Shown in pieces: positions 29,997-43,159 of a stretch of DNA of 64,000 nt. A program made the position numbers and the translations under genes. Position 1 is the stretch's first letter, and each line of letters begins with the position of its first letter. Location of the stretch: positions 59,707 to 123,706 of the forward strand of contig BCIH01000014.1 of assembly GCA_002897115.2 (NCBI GenBank). The letters run 5' to 3'. The notes under the pieces are model-generated. The model saw nothing but the letters and a program-made list of their open reading frames with translations, was not told where the DNA came from and did no database searches. Origin of the DNA: Prototheca cutis (Eukaryota > Chlorophyta > Trebouxiophyceae > Chlorellales > Chlorellaceae).

Positions 29997-31687
29997 CTAC
30001 ACGACGCCTGCTAGGAGCAGCAGGGCGTAATAATGGATGGGCAGCACAGCATTGTCCAGCTGGTCAGTCACCGCTTCCAGTCCGCAGGAGAAAACCGTGG
30101 CCAACACCAGCGTCATCCCCGGGGCCGGGACGGGGCAGGGCCCCATGCGTGCACCGCCATGCCACCAGGTGGAAAGCACGAATGCCAGCACCCACCCCAC
30201 CACCGTGGCCCCTGCCCCGGCCGCCAGACCCTCCACCGTTTTGTTGCTGTCGACAGCGATGCAGCGTCGACCCCACAGTCGACCCACCGCTGAAGCAGCA
30301 GCGTCGCCAAAGCCTATGAATGTGTGCAGTCGGGTGGCGGTTGGAATGCAAGCTTGACTGACTTTCACACAGTAACAAGCAGGGAAATCACACACATTAT
30401 CCCCCCCCCCCCCCCCCCCCCCCCAAAAAAAAAGAAAACATAATATAATAAAGCAGGTGTGCCAACAACGACATACCAAGGATCAGAATGCCCGACAGCG
30501 CAGCGGGCCCCACTTTCCAGCTGGTGGCAGTGGGTTCCTCCGCTCCAACCTCCAACCAGACCGGGACTGCCATGCCGAGGAGAAGCGCCAGATGCGTGAT
30601 AAACACGGGCCCGACGTCCCTGCCATCGGTGAAGGAGGCCATAAACCGATGCAGTGGGGCGCTGATGTGGGGCAAGCCCGCCAACCGCATCACCTCCACT
30701 GCCATCAGCACTGCAAACGCCACTGCCAGCGCCAGGGCCAGCAGCCCGGGCTCCAGGAGGATGCATGGCAGGAAGAGCACCACAGCCAGGGCATGATAAC
30801 CCTTGCGCACTGTGGGTTATGTGGGAAAGGACGCATGCTGTCCATGGCAGCGGCAAGCAATTCCGGTGGTGACATGGGAAATCAACCCCAACATTAACCC
30901 ACAAGGACGAAGACGACGATCAAATATGTGCGCTTGCAAATTCAAAAAAACCTGTTTACCGAGGATTTGGGGCACGCTCCGGCTGCTTCCCAACAGCGCC
31001 ATCAGGGGCAGGCCTATTGCCAGCGTCAAAACCCATCCGCCAACCACGGCCTGGCGTCGCCTGTTGGCCAGTGCATAGGTCAGGGTCCAGATGGCAGGCT
31101 TGAACAGTGCCGCCGCCGCCAGAGCCACCACGCAACCTGCTGCGATGCGTGCCAGCAGGTGCTGGTGCTGCCCAAAGGGGCTGCCACTGCTGCTGCCCTG
31201 ACTGGACCTGCGCCACAGTACGGTACATGGAGACATGCTTGTACCTTGCAGCATCATCTGCCAGTCATGAGGCATTGCATGCGGGTTGTTGATGTCAAAA
31301 CTGACGGTATTCAGGACCAGTCTTTCTCGATCCAGACCCCGCCGGGACTGGAAGGGAGACAGATGGGTAGGTTGGGCCCTCTAGGGCATTGCAGTCACGA
31401 GACGTCTTTTCGTAATACCACCACCACCTTGCTGCACTCACCGGGCCTGATGCAAGAGGGGAATCAGGAGTGCTGCCGTTGCGGCTGCCACGAGAGGCAG
31501 CCAGTGCAGCAGGCGAGAGAAGGTGTCCTCGGCCCTGAGTGCCACGACAAACGCCACCAGGCCTCCCTGGCGAAGATGGGGAATGGGGCTTGATTCATAC
31601 AGCCAGGTGCCACCTGCACGTGCCAGGAAGGCAGTGCTGCAACCATTTCCAACCATCCCTCCCATACACCCGCTCATCTGGCCCCCC

Positions 31688-31728
<41 letters not shown>

Positions 31729-32743
31729 GCGTCACGAGGGCGGCTTCCCCCAGGGTGAATGTCCGTGGCAGGAGCTTGCCTTGGACACCATGAAGCACCG
31801 CCGTGCCCACAGCTGCCAGGAAAAGCAGAGACAGGCTGGGACGCAGTGCCAACATCGAAGCGCCGCCTGCACCGCCTTCCTCCAGGCCGGGGCTGTGGCC
31901 CGTGGAGTAGACCATGGCAGCGAGAGTCCCGACAACCGTGGCGCTGCACGTGAACACAGTCACCACGCTCCCACTGCTACCACAGCCTCCGTTTCTGGGG
32001 GACTGTTTGTTCTCCAGGTCACAGTCCCCGGGGTGCCGGCCGCCCGTGTCGCGGTACTTGCTGGGGGTGCCGGGGGATGGGACGGGTTCAGCATCGGCAA
32101 GTTCTGCATCGGGAGCGCCCGCCCGTCGCATCCTCACCAGCACCATGCCCGCAATGCTTGCCAGCTGCATGCAGGCCGCGGCAAGGACGAGCCTCAGCCA
32201 GTCGTCGCCGCTGTCCCGTCCGGCAGACAGCCTGCCGGCTGCAGCCCACGGAGCTGAGAGGAGGCCCAGTGTCAGCCCAGGACTGGAGCAGGCTCGACCA
32301 GCATACAAGCCCACTGCAATTTTGGTATAGAAATGTCATGGGGATGGGAGGACTGCGCAGCCACATGCAACAGTGCCCAATCCCGCCGGGCCAAATGATG
32401 TCGACATGGCAATCCGCGCAACACAGCCCCTCCCATTCGACAACAGGCGCCCATCATCTTGCCTGCATAGTGCCAACAGATGCGCTCGAAACACAAAGAC
32501 ACAAGTGTCAGTGTGCACAGGGACATGACCAGGCCCCCTGCGGCATATGTGGAGGAAATGCGGCGAGATTGACTGCGCCAGTGCCGGCGTGGGGACACTG
32601 GTCCTGATCAGACAACGCCGGCCCTCCGTACATGATCCGCTGCCACTCTCATCGCTGCCAATAAGACATGACGCCACTAGTAATGTCGTTCCGGCGCACA
32701 CTGCCCCCTCCAGGTCGCGGCTCTTGGGGAGGCTGGCCCACAT
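29997..32743 (-). CDS. DOLK: Dolichol kinase, polytopic ER membrane enzyme
   Basis: CTP-dependent phosphorylation of dolichol for N-glycosylation and GPI synthesis. Exons: 32463-32537, 31727-32313, 31442-31566, 31318-31347, 30960-31207, 30477-30809 and 29997-30313, plus an unresolved first exon probably starting at the ATG at 32743 (about 570 aa or more). Many hydrophobic segments; family motifs FTLGEAALVTQ, RKGYHALAVVLFLP, VEVMRLAGLP, DGRDVGPVFITHLALLLG, and the CTP-binding pair GFGDAAASAVGR with SNKTVEG. The 32463 donor is GC. The 31727 donor sits at the head of a (GT)n array. The 30-nt exon 31318-31347 is supported mainly by phase. The identity of the C-terminal half is secure; the N-terminal ~30-60 residues are not. 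Confidence 0.85.
30401..30424. repeat. 24-nt poly-C tract (sense poly-G) in the last DOLK intron
   Basis: On the sense strand this is poly-G beginning about 52 nt after the donor at 30476. A short A run on the plus strand adjoins it. Confidence 0.95.
31690..31726. repeat. (CA)n microsatellite overlapping a DOLK donor site
   Basis: About 18 CA units. On the sense strand they read (GT)n starting at the exon boundary after 31727, so many GT dinucleotides compete as donors. Confidence 0.95.
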
Positions 32744-33139
32744 GGGTTCGCGACCTGGTCAGTCTGCAAAAGCCACGGTCGCCAGCGTCAACAGCATCCT
32801 CCAGCAGTTTCTCTTTCGTCACAAGCACATCCTGACATTACATAGTTCGGCATGAAATATGCAACTCGTGCATTGTGTTCAAGCTGGCTGGATCACGAAA
32901 GTGTTTCTTTGGCCAGCTTGCGTCATTCGCGCGACCCACTGGAGGTGGATAGCAGAATATTCGACATCGGGCATGGCTCTCGACAACCCTGCCAAGTCAA
33001 ATCCAAGGGCTGTGCTCAAAAACAACCTCTATTACAGCATGGTATTTAGACATAGATTGTAATGGGCATAGTTCACTTGCAGCGGCTTAGGCGCGGACAT
33101 TAACACCGTGCATGCCAAAATCCGGGAGCCTCACCGGCC
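32744..33139. other. Intergenic, DOLK to purple acid phosphatase
   Basis: About 400 bp between divergent genes. I see no gene or clear promoter element. Confidence 0.5.
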
Positions 33140-35980
33140 ATGCCAAGCCCCAAGCGTGCTGAGCACTTTTGGATTGAACGGAAGGAAGAGGCTGAAAGGG
33201 CATCGCTGACAAACTTTGCTGAACCGGAGCCACCAGCAACACCTGTAGCCGTCATTAAGAAGTTGGCGTTGCTGCCCAGCGGGGGGGGGGGGGGTGCGCT
33301 GGTTTCGTACCGCCATTCCTGTGCTGTGTGTGTGTGTGTGTGTTTGGGGGGGGGGNNNNNNNNNNNNNNNNNNNNNNNNNNNNNNNNNNNNNNNNNNNNN
33401 NNNNNNNNNNNNNNNNNNNNNNNNNNNNNNNNNNNNNNNNNNNNNNNNNNNNNNNGGGGGGGGGGGGGGGGGGGGGGGGGGGTAAAAGGGCTGCTCACGC
33501 TGTGGCCTGCACGCACAGAGACATGACCGCATGTGTTGAATCCCTGGAAGCCGAGGGCCACATTCCGTTCTCCACATCCCCCTCTTGCCGCTTGCAGCTC
33601 TTCTCGTTGGAAACCTCATCTTGCTCTTGTTTGTGGCATGGGAGGTCGGGCTCTTCATAAACAATCAACGGCTGGCCGAGGCCGACAGGCTACAGCCCAC
33701 CACGCGTGTCCGGTTCCTGGCGGTACGATTCCATGTGTCATGGTCTGAGAGGAGGTCGCGCATGCTCAGGGCAGACGAGGCTGCTGTGGGGCATCGCCTT
33801 TTGGAAACATGGCACGATGCTCCCAGGCGCCTGCAGCGTTGCCCAGTTCCACAGCTGTTCCACCCGCCATGCGCTCCAACCCCGCCATGCGCCATGAACC
33901 TGTCATATGCAGGTGGGTGATTGGGGAAGAAACGGGGAACACCACCAGGATGCAGTGGCCGCAGCCATGGCAGCGAAGGCTTCCACGTTCCAGCCCGACT
34001 TTATTGTTTCAACCGGCGACAAGTACGTTCCCTGGTTTTGTAGTGGGACCCTCTGTTGAGCGCCGAGCGCGGGTCATGCCATGCACACAGTGTGCGATTG
34101 CAAGGGCGCTGCATGCCAGTCCACATCCCCGGCGATCTGCTCACCTCCCGCCCTGTCTCGCAGCTTTTACCAGAGCGGGCTGTGGTGGGCAGAGGACCCA
34201 AAGTTCAACACTTCCTTCATAGACATCTACTCGGCAGACAGCCTTCAGGCATGAAGAGGAAGGGGGGTGTTACCTTTGTGCCCTCATTTTCCACGGAGTG
34301 GAAGGGCGTAGTGCCGCCCGCTGCAGTTCCCTGGGGACCCCAAGCCGTTGACTGTTTGGTTGGCGGGTCCGCATCGAGTTCTGAAGCTGAACGTAGTCAT
34401 TTGGAACATCGCAAAGGACACAAGCAAACATGCATGCATGCAAATAGGTACCGTGGCATGTGGTGCTGGGAAACCATGACTATGGAGAGCTTGAGGATGA
34501 GGACCCCGATGAGCCGCCGGCGGCATGCGCGGGCATGGGCATTCCGTTCTGTGCCTACTCCCCCATCCACCAGGTTGGTTTGGATGGTTGATCGATGTGG
34601 CGTCTGCCTTGTTGCATGCATTTCGGGCGGGCACATCTCTGAGCGGCGACTTTGCGGTGCCTTGACACGTGCAGGTAGTATTACGTTTCGCGTGCGGAGC
34701 TTGCATGGATTCCCCCCTCAATGACCAGGTTGCCTATCTGTCTACCACCAACCCCGGCAAACTCGACGACCACACACCCACTGCAGCTGGGGCCTGCCCT
34801 GGTTCGGCGTGATCCCCGTTGGCATTGCGAGCGGGCGTACAGTTTGACCCTGGCGAGCGGGTGGGTGCAGCTCTTCTTCATCGACACCAGCCCCATGATG
34901 AGCTTCTACCATGCTACCAGCTGGGCAGGCAACCCCGGTGAGAGCTTGGCTGCGGGAGAATGTCTCTGTTGGGACTGGGGCAGCCAGAGAGGGGTTTCAT
35001 GCAGGCAAACTCTATGCATGACAGCGGCAAAAACTTCGTTCAGACCGCCCCCCCCCCCCCAAAAAAAAGGGGGCATTCTGGACCAGAATGTGCCGTCACA
35101 GCTGGCGGAGCTCGAGGCGGCACTAGCTCGTTCAACCGCCACCTGGAAGGTGGTTGTCGGTCACCACCCCATCTACTCAAACATCCGGGAGGAGGTGAGA
35201 GCCTGCCTGGGGGTTGGCACCACAACGCATCCAGATGCTCATAAACCCTGAGGACTGGGGGGTGGTTGCTGAGTTGCATTGGTTACCATGTTTTGGAACC
35301 TGGTTGGAACCTGGTACCTGTCGACGAGCTGTGCCAACGTTTGCAGTTGACCGCTTTCCATCCAGGCTCTTCCGCAAGGCTTTTTTAACGACACCAAGTC
35401 GCTGCTTGAGCCAATCTTGAATAGGCATGGCGTCCAGGTGCGCACTGGTGGTGTCCTTGCGGCTTGCCTTTGCTAGGAATGGAGGCGCCGAGACTGCACT
35501 CCCACGCCTCACTGTGCGCAAGACCAACCGACCATATTTGTTTCCTTCTTTCTTGGTCCACACCACGACAGGCATACCTACACGGCCACGACCACGTCCT
35601 GTACCACATTTCCCCGCCCAATGCGACGTACAATCAATACTGCTCCGGGGCGGGGAGCAAGCTGAGCGATGGGTTTGCGTCCGACCTCCACGCGCCCTTC
35701 CAAGCGTCGGCCAGTGGTGAGACGGGGTTCACGAAGCCAGGGGCTGCATTTCTTGTTAAATTATTTCCCTGGAATGCCATGTGATGATCAGAAACCATTG
35801 GTCACTCATGGCCAGTGACCAGGCAAGAGTTATCATCCATCGAGCACACCTGCCCGCCGCTGCTCAAACACAGGGTTCATGGCAGTGGAAGTCGGGGAGA
35901 AGAGGATGACGCTTGATTTCATTGACCTAGACACCCGAAAGCCACTCTACAGTCACGTCATCCATGTAGATAAACAATAA
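33140..35980 (+). CDS. Purple acid phosphatase, low-molecular-weight ACP5/PAP17-like, with membrane anchor
   Basis: Dinuclear-metal phosphomonoesterase. Ten exons: 33140-33293, 33598-33722, 33913-34022, 34164-34248, 34448-34573, 34787-34937, 35070-35194, 35366-35437, 35572-35716 and 35874-35980 (1200 nt, 399 aa). All five metal-ligand blocks are present: VGDWGRN, STGDNFY, LGNHDYG, VVVGHHP and LHGHDH. Instead of a plain signal peptide, a charged ~50-residue N-terminus precedes one hydrophobic segment (NLILLLFVAWEVGLF), suggesting a type II anchor in the secretory pathway. Exon 1 ends in a G run encoding glycines, and its donor lies at the end of that run, so this first junction is least certain. 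The donor after 34248 is GC. Substrate and inducer (for example phosphate starvation) are inference. Confidence 0.9.
33356..33482. other. 100-N gap plus 27-nt poly-G in PAP intron 1
   Basis: N bases fill 33356-33455, with G runs on both sides (before it and 33456-33482). A (TG)n stretch precedes. It lies wholly in the intron. Confidence 0.9.
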
Positions 35981-36504
35981 CCCTGTTGGAACCTCCCCTG
36001 CGGCATGACCGATACGACTGGGCGGAAACTGTGCCCGCCCTTTTTGGCAGCCCCCCGTTGTTGGGCTATCGCCCTGGCTTCATGAATCCTCATGAATCAT
36101 GGACCCCTGGGTCCATTAACAATAGATTGGCAGACGGCTTGGGTGAAGCGATTCAGCTCATTTGTAACCCTTCATTGTCAGAATCGCCGCAAGGTCCGGA
36201 CAATACGTTGAGGGGTTACGTCACCTTTCACGACGCCAGAAATCGTCTGGTTAAGGGTTGCGGTCGGAAGCTGATCCTTCATTCATTCACCCCCATGCAA
36301 TCAGCATTCACGAACGTCGCATTCAAGACTAGTCCCTGCTTTGTGAGGGGGAGATTTGTTGCAAGAAGGCAGTTCCGGTGGGGAGAAGCAGCAAGCAGTG
36401 CGATGGCCCCGGAGATCTTGGTAGCCACGAGTACGTCCAGCCGGGAACCCTGACAATGCGGTGCGCTGCTTGCCCGCAGGCCGCCAATTCGCATTCCATG
36501 GATC
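35981..36504. other. Intergenic, PAP to 2-oxoacid reductase
   Basis: About 520 bp between tandem genes, expected to hold the PAP 3' UTR and the next promoter. No other feature is recognised. Confidence 0.5.
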
Positions 36505-37874
<1,370 letters not shown>

Positions 37875-38051
37875 GCGGGACTAGATCGTTGGTCTGCCCG
37901 CTGTTACTGCCGCTCTTCGCTTCTTGTTGTTCCCATGAAATTGACGCAGACAGCCTCGCTCAGGGCCTTGGGAATGGGGCCAGCATGTACCCTTGTATCC
38001 AAATCAGGCCATCTCAAACGAATTACCCTCATCACACACACGATTTCGCCG

Positions 38052-39730
38052 TCATTCTACCACTCGGTCTGTGTATCTGCCAGCATGGATGATCCGCTGG
38101 TCGAGGACACCACTCCCCGGCTGCAGCAGGTCTGCGGGCGGTGGGGGGGCACCGGGGTGGGCCGTGGCGCCGCCCGCCGTGATGCGGTATGCCACGACCG
38201 TCGACGGGCTGCTGACAGACTTGGTCAGCTGCACGTACCGCACACCTGCAAAGACAGCATTAATTAAGGAAGAAGCCTGACTCGGTCGTACCATTTGACC
38301 TCAGGAAACTCTTGTTTCACCTCAATCACCCACCACCCCTTACCATCACTGGTTTGGTGGAGCTGGAGGCGGGTGTTGATGGCGTGAGACCACAGCGTGC
38401 CGAGCGCGGCTCCCAGGCCGCCCCCCGCATCCGTGGACACCTGATTGGTGACCAGGACCGGGAATGCCCCGTGTGTGGCCAGGCGCTTGAGGCAGGCCGC
38501 CAGCTGCGCAAGCTCCGTCTGCCGTGCGGTCAGCCCTTTGACCCCGGCGTCGTGCTGCATTGGCCGAACCAGCTGTGCTACGCTGTCCAGGACCATCAAA
38601 CAAAGGGCCGGGCCAGTCTTCTCTAAACCCTGCGCACACTTGTCATGGGGTGTGTGTTTTGGGGGCCTCAGAGGAATTGAGGCGGGATCATGGCGGCATT
38701 GCTATGACCGGCCTTCCGGGGACCCACACATGACACAACTGGCAATACACACTCGTGCACTCGCTCAGCATCCCAGAACAAACGCCAAACCCCCCCCCGC
38801 ACCTCCAGGTGGGATGTCAGCTCACGCATGCTGCCCGGCTGGAGCACAAGCACCGAATCCAGCGCCTCGTTTTCCAGAGCGGTCGAGCGGCCACTCGCGT
38901 CATGGGCTCGGACAATTTCCAGCAGCCTGCATGAGGTGTGTTGTGGGACAGATCAATGGCTTCGGTCGGTTTGCCACACTGGAACTTGCACAGCGTGCAG
39001 TCGCACCCTCGCTTGGTTCAATCCAACGCACCTGGTAGAGCTAAACTTGTGCTCCGAATCGACGTACAGCACGCGCCGGGACTGGTGCGTGAGCATCGTG
39101 GCACAACGCTGGGCGACCGTCGACAAGCAAAACTGCGAGAAGGGGGCACAAGTGTCGCGTGCCACCGGCGCCGACGTTCTGCGACAGGGGATCACTGAGC
39201 AATCGCACGCCACCCACAAATGCGAATCGTCCCCCAAATGATCTTGCCTGTGTCTTTCCCAGTCCAGCTGGCCCAACGAGCTCCGTGATTGTCCCGGGCA
39301 TGAGGCCCCCGCCCAGAGCATCGTCGAGCGCAGAGAGGCCCAAGGGCGAGCACCCATGGCCCAGGGCGCGCTGGCGCTGCGCAAGCTGTCCCATCTATGC
39401 AAAGGAAATGCGCGCATGTCACGGATCACTCCCACGCGATGCCCGGCGCAAACTAACGTCTCCCACAACAGAAGACGCAGCACACAGCATCCCAGCTCGC
39501 ATGGAGGGCGACCGTCCCCATCGGCACAACCCACATACAGTGTGCAAGGGTGGCGTGTTGTCGATTGCAATGCGTGATCTGAGCTTGTGCACTGCGTCCC
39601 AATCCATGTCCAGGGTCTCCACCAGGTCCAGATCACTGCGAGTGCAAAAATCTTCCAGGGAGTGGATGCCGGCGGCCGCCAGTCTAGGCACAAGGCCGGG
39701 GGGAAACGCTCTGACCGCCTGCATCGTCAT
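38052..39730 (-). CDS. RAD51B: RAD51 paralog, RAD51B-like
   Basis: RecA-fold ATPase of homologous recombination, part of the BCDX2 complex in other eukaryotes. Six exons: 39539-39730, 39248-39394, 39032-39132, 38803-38926, 38344-38629 and 38052-38245 (1044 nt, 347 aa). An N-terminal helix-hairpin-helix-like segment precedes ALDDALGGGLMPGTITE and the Walker A GPAGLGKTQ. Then FCLSTVAQ, VLYVDSEHKF, a Walker B-like LCLMVLDS, and PVLVTNQVSTDAGG with LGTLWSHAINTRLQL. The last run and the overall length favour RAD51B over XRCC2/3 or RAD51C/D. The donor after 39248 is GC. The C-terminal tail is Pro-rich. A same-strand frame (39727-40032) ends by overlapping this ATG. Confidence 0.88.
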
Positions 39731-40032
39731 GGAAGGCGTGCTGCTACTGAATAGGCCCTCCAGATATCGCGCTCCCGTTCATAATCGAGATCTGCTGCAT
39801 TGGGGCAGCATCCCGTCTGGATTTCGCGAAAGGAGGAGTCTGCCGGGGGCCGAAACTGGATCGTCCGACTTTTTCGGTGGTTCAGCTCTACGGCTCCTGT
39901 GCCCATCGACACCAGGAGGATGTCCGGCCACTGCCTTGGATCCTCAAGATCCCGGGCATGCACTCGCATGTATGCGATCTGGCCTTCTGGAACAAGATCG
40001 CGAGTGATCTGGGCCAGGCCTTCCGCACCCAT
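39727..40032 (-). CDS. Unassigned ORF overlapping the RAD51B start (possible upstream ORF)
   Basis: An ATG-initiated frame of 101 codons whose TGA overlaps the RAD51B ATG (ATGA). It contains DPRQWPDILLVSMGTGAV and ends near YERERDIWRAYSVAARL. Composition is coding-like but I recognise no family. It may be an upstream ORF on the RAD51B transcript, a separate small gene with missing 5' exons, or chance. Confidence 0.25.
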   Translation of the reverse strand: MGAEGLAQITRDLVPEGQIAYMRVHARDLEDPRQWPDILLVSMGTGAVELNHRKSRTIQFRPPADSSFREIQTGCCPNAADLDYERERDIWRAYSVAARLP

Positions 40033-40269
40033 TTTTGAATCCTCCGGTTCTGACGATGGTCCCCCAACTCCCCGTTTCCTGAGTTGATAGGGGGCATTCT
40101 ACTGGCAAACTGTACGGAAATGTCTTGTTTAGAGCCGACTGCCGTTTCCCTTCTGTTGACAAAAAGAAACAGAGGCCTGCATCAAAGCGGAAATCATCAT
40201 CTTCTCTCAAGGTTCTGGTCGTTGAGGTGTCCGGCAAGGGTTGGCCGGCAGACACAGCCACAACCCTTT

Positions 40270-41000
40270 TCAAGCGGTCGCTTCATCTTTCTCCAGGGTG
40301 GTGGTGGTGTTGAGCGACTGCTGGATGGTGTCGATGGTGGTGTTGAGCTGGGCAATCTGATCCGCCAGGTTTTGCTTGGAGACCTCTGCTAATGAAGGGG
40401 TGGGGGAGGGGTTTTGGAGGCACACGCTGCTTGGCAAGGCACGCCCTGCGCCCCAGAAGAATTAGATATCCCAGCTGGCAACAGCCATACCGGGGTCGAC
40501 GTCCTGATCCTCGAGGAAGCGTGGCAGCCGCAGCTTCTGGTCTTCACCCAGCAGCGCCTTGGAGATCTATGGATCAGATGCAAGGTAGGTGCATGGTGTG
40601 TAAAGGGTGTATCGTTGGCAACAGCCAAGGCCCGATGCCTGCCGGTACTTCTGCATTGCCCTGGCACAGCATGACCCGCAACCCAACCCCGCACCCCCAC
40701 CAAAAAAACAAAGAAAGCTTGAAAATACGCACCTGGGGTGCAAAGACGTAAGCCAGCGTGCCAAACAGAGCGCCACCCACAAAGACGCCAGACCAGAAGC
40801 CGCTGCTGCCGTCCCGGCTCGCCCTGTCATGCGTTGAGAGATGATGATAACACATGTGAAGCTCTGATACGGCTGGTCCTACAGTGGGACATCCCAGATG
40901 ACGCGCACGGGACCAGCGACGGCGCCCAATCATGCCACACCGCTCACATGACAGTCAGGGGCTGCTTGGGCCGCGCCTGGAACGGCCTGGTCGCCTTCAT
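40270..41000 (-). CDS. Small plastid-envelope-like protein, single membrane segment plus coiled coil
   Basis: Four exons: 40948-41000, 40733-40823, 40491-40566 and 40270-40385 (336 nt, 111 aa). A Lys/Arg/Pro-rich N-terminus (MKATRPFQARPKQP) resembles a short transit peptide. A glycine-rich hydrophobic segment (GVFVGGALFGTLAYVF) leads to APQISKALLGED, then a C-terminal helix NLADQIAQLNTTIDTIQQSL. The order GG-F-V-x-G-G-x-x-x-G-T-L then APQISKAL then IAQLN matches, from memory, Arabidopsis inner-envelope proteins of unknown function (At1g42960/At3g02900 type). Function is unknown. A longer N-terminus through an upstream exon is possible, because in-frame acceptors lie just before the chosen ATG. 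Confidence 0.65.
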
Positions 41001-41565
41001 GGGCCGGGCGGCAAAGACGTTCTGCCTGCGCTGCAGGCCTGCGCAGTGAGATCACCCATGGGGCTCCTGTGACCTGCCGGATCTAGCCACAACCCTGGGC
41101 TGGCCGTTGCACCCCGGCCTGAGGCCCCGGGACACCAGCCTCAACCTCCCGACCCGTGCCGCCGTGCACGACATGTTGATTCATTTTTCATTCCCGCGTC
41201 AATGCCATCCATCGAGCTGCGCACCGAGACTGCCGGTGGGGCGGGCGGACAGGGTCTGCAGCGCCATCGTTCTCGGGACCTCGGGACGGCCTGGACGCAG
41301 CGAGCTTCCCTCAGGGATGTGGACGGACCCAAACAATATCCTCGTGCAGATGAATAATGCAGGTCCACTCGACCTGTCGTCGTGATTGAGATTGCTAAAC
41401 CCGGCTCGCTGACAGATTCACTGTCGGAGCTTGGGAGGGCCCCATCGATGGGATGGCGCCGATCTCACAGTCGGGATGGAATCCAGCACCCAGGTGCACC
41501 CGCTCTTCCAATTCCTTCATGCGTGCAGAAGCCCTCACATGATTGAACCTTTCTGATTTGCACCA
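41001..41565. other. Divergent intergenic region, plastid protein to IMPase
   Basis: About 565 bp between head-to-head genes. No element is recognised with confidence. Confidence 0.45.
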
Positions 41566-43159
41566 ATGCACCGCGTATCTCAAGTGCGTTTTCCTGTGTG
41601 CTTGACAAGTGCCCCAGGACTCGTTCCCCGGAGCGCACTCGGGAGGCAGGCCCACGGCCAGTACTCCAGACCGCAGCGGCCCCAAGCCCGCAGGCTGCAC
41701 GAGCAGCGCATCGTGCACCCCGGTACATTGAAAGTGTCCACAGCGTCTCACATGGCGGAGAGAGGCGCACAGACCGTGGATCTGGAGCGGTGCCTTGAGG
41801 TGGCTCTTGAGGCTGCTCAGGCTGCAGGGGAGCAGATCAAGGCCGCCTGGGACAAGCCCCGCCAGATCCAGCACAAAGGCATGTTGGAGTTTTGGTGCCT
41901 TTCAATGTTGAATGTGCATTGGCTTGAGCCTCGTGGGCTCATCAGACATCTGGGGTTGGTTCGCATTGTGATGCCGGTGCCGCCAAATCGGCATGGCCGC
42001 CGCCTCGCACAATCTGCAGGGACGGTGGATCTGGTGACGGAGACGGACAAGCTTTGCGAGGAGATCATTTACTCTCGGCTGCGCAGTGCCTTCCCCGACC
42101 ATGCTTTTATTGGCGAGGAGGGCTCTGCGAGCCAGGGATTTACCGATGATCTCACCGATGCCCCCACGTGGCTCGTCGACCCCATCGACGGTACGCGTGT
42201 GCGTCGGGTGATGCTTAATCCTGTGGGGGGGTGGATGCATGTGTGCCTTTGTTTTAGAGGGGGAAGGGAAGGGGGTCCTGGGGCACAAAGCAGAACAACA
42301 CACAAGCAAACCCCAGCGCCGACAAATTCATGGCCCCCGTCAGGGACGACCAACTTTGTGCACCGCTACCCGTTCACCTGCGTCAGCGTTGGGCTGGCGG
42401 TTGGGCGGGAGTTGGTTCTGGGTGTGGTGCTCAACCCGGTGCTGGGCGAGATGTACCGTGCCGTCAAGGGCGGCGGCGCTTTCTTGAACGACAAGCCCAT
42501 CCAGGTCAGCGCCACCGCCGACCTGGGCTCTGCACTGTTTGCCACGGAGCTCGGCACGCGCCGCGACGACGCCTTCCTCACAACTGCTTTTCAGCGGATC
42601 CGCGCCGTGGTCGCGGCGTCCCGCAGCGTCCGTGCCGGCGGGTCCTGCGCCCTCAACCTCTGCAGCGTCGCGATGGGCAGGTGCGATGGTCGTTGTGGCT
42701 CAGGGTTTTCCTGGTCCCGGGAACGATTGGTGGACTGCACGGTCCTGGGACGGATGGGGAGATTGAAGCATGCCCGAAGTTCATATCACCGATGGCAAAA
42801 ATCCACTGGGCCCCCAAACCTTGAAGGCTGGACGCGTACTTTGAATATGGCCTGGGGGGCCCATGGGACATGGCGGCGGGCGCCCTCATCCTCACGGAAG
42901 CTGGAGGCAGGGTCACCGATCCTACAGGTGGGATGGGATCAACGGGATGATTCCATGTGTACCGTTTGACAAATCATAGCAGAACATGGGAATGGCTTGA
43001 TGCCTGCAAAATCTGGCCCTCCTCACCCGTGCAGGCGGCCCGTTCAATGTCATGAGCCGGCGGGTTCTGGGCACCAACGCGCTGCTGGCCGAGCAGGTGA
43101 GCAGCATCCTGGCAGAGATTCCACTGGCAGAGGGCGAGCCAGAGGCCCTGAGCAGCTGA
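41566..43159 (+). CDS. Inositol monophosphatase family enzyme
   Basis: Mg-dependent, Li-sensitive family that hydrolyses inositol phosphates, and in plants (IMPL1 type) also galactose-1-phosphate. Five exons: 41566-41878, 42020-42190, 42344-42680, 42827-42927 and 43035-43159 (1047 nt, 348 aa). Motifs: [32 protein letters not shown] (metal-binding Asp residues and Thr), [23 protein letters not shown], and [11 protein letters not shown]. About 60 residues precede the core and are Arg/Ala/Gln-rich, consistent with a plastid transit peptide; a shorter start at 41752 (MAERGAQ) would omit it. The donor after 41878 is GC, and one acceptor is AAG (before 42827). Confidence 0.9.

Noticed and set aside
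34680..34731. Apparent extra PAP exon containing YYVSRAELAW
   Set aside because: Direct joining of 34573 to 34787 gives the family sequence in phase; the extra block has no counterpart in PAPs.
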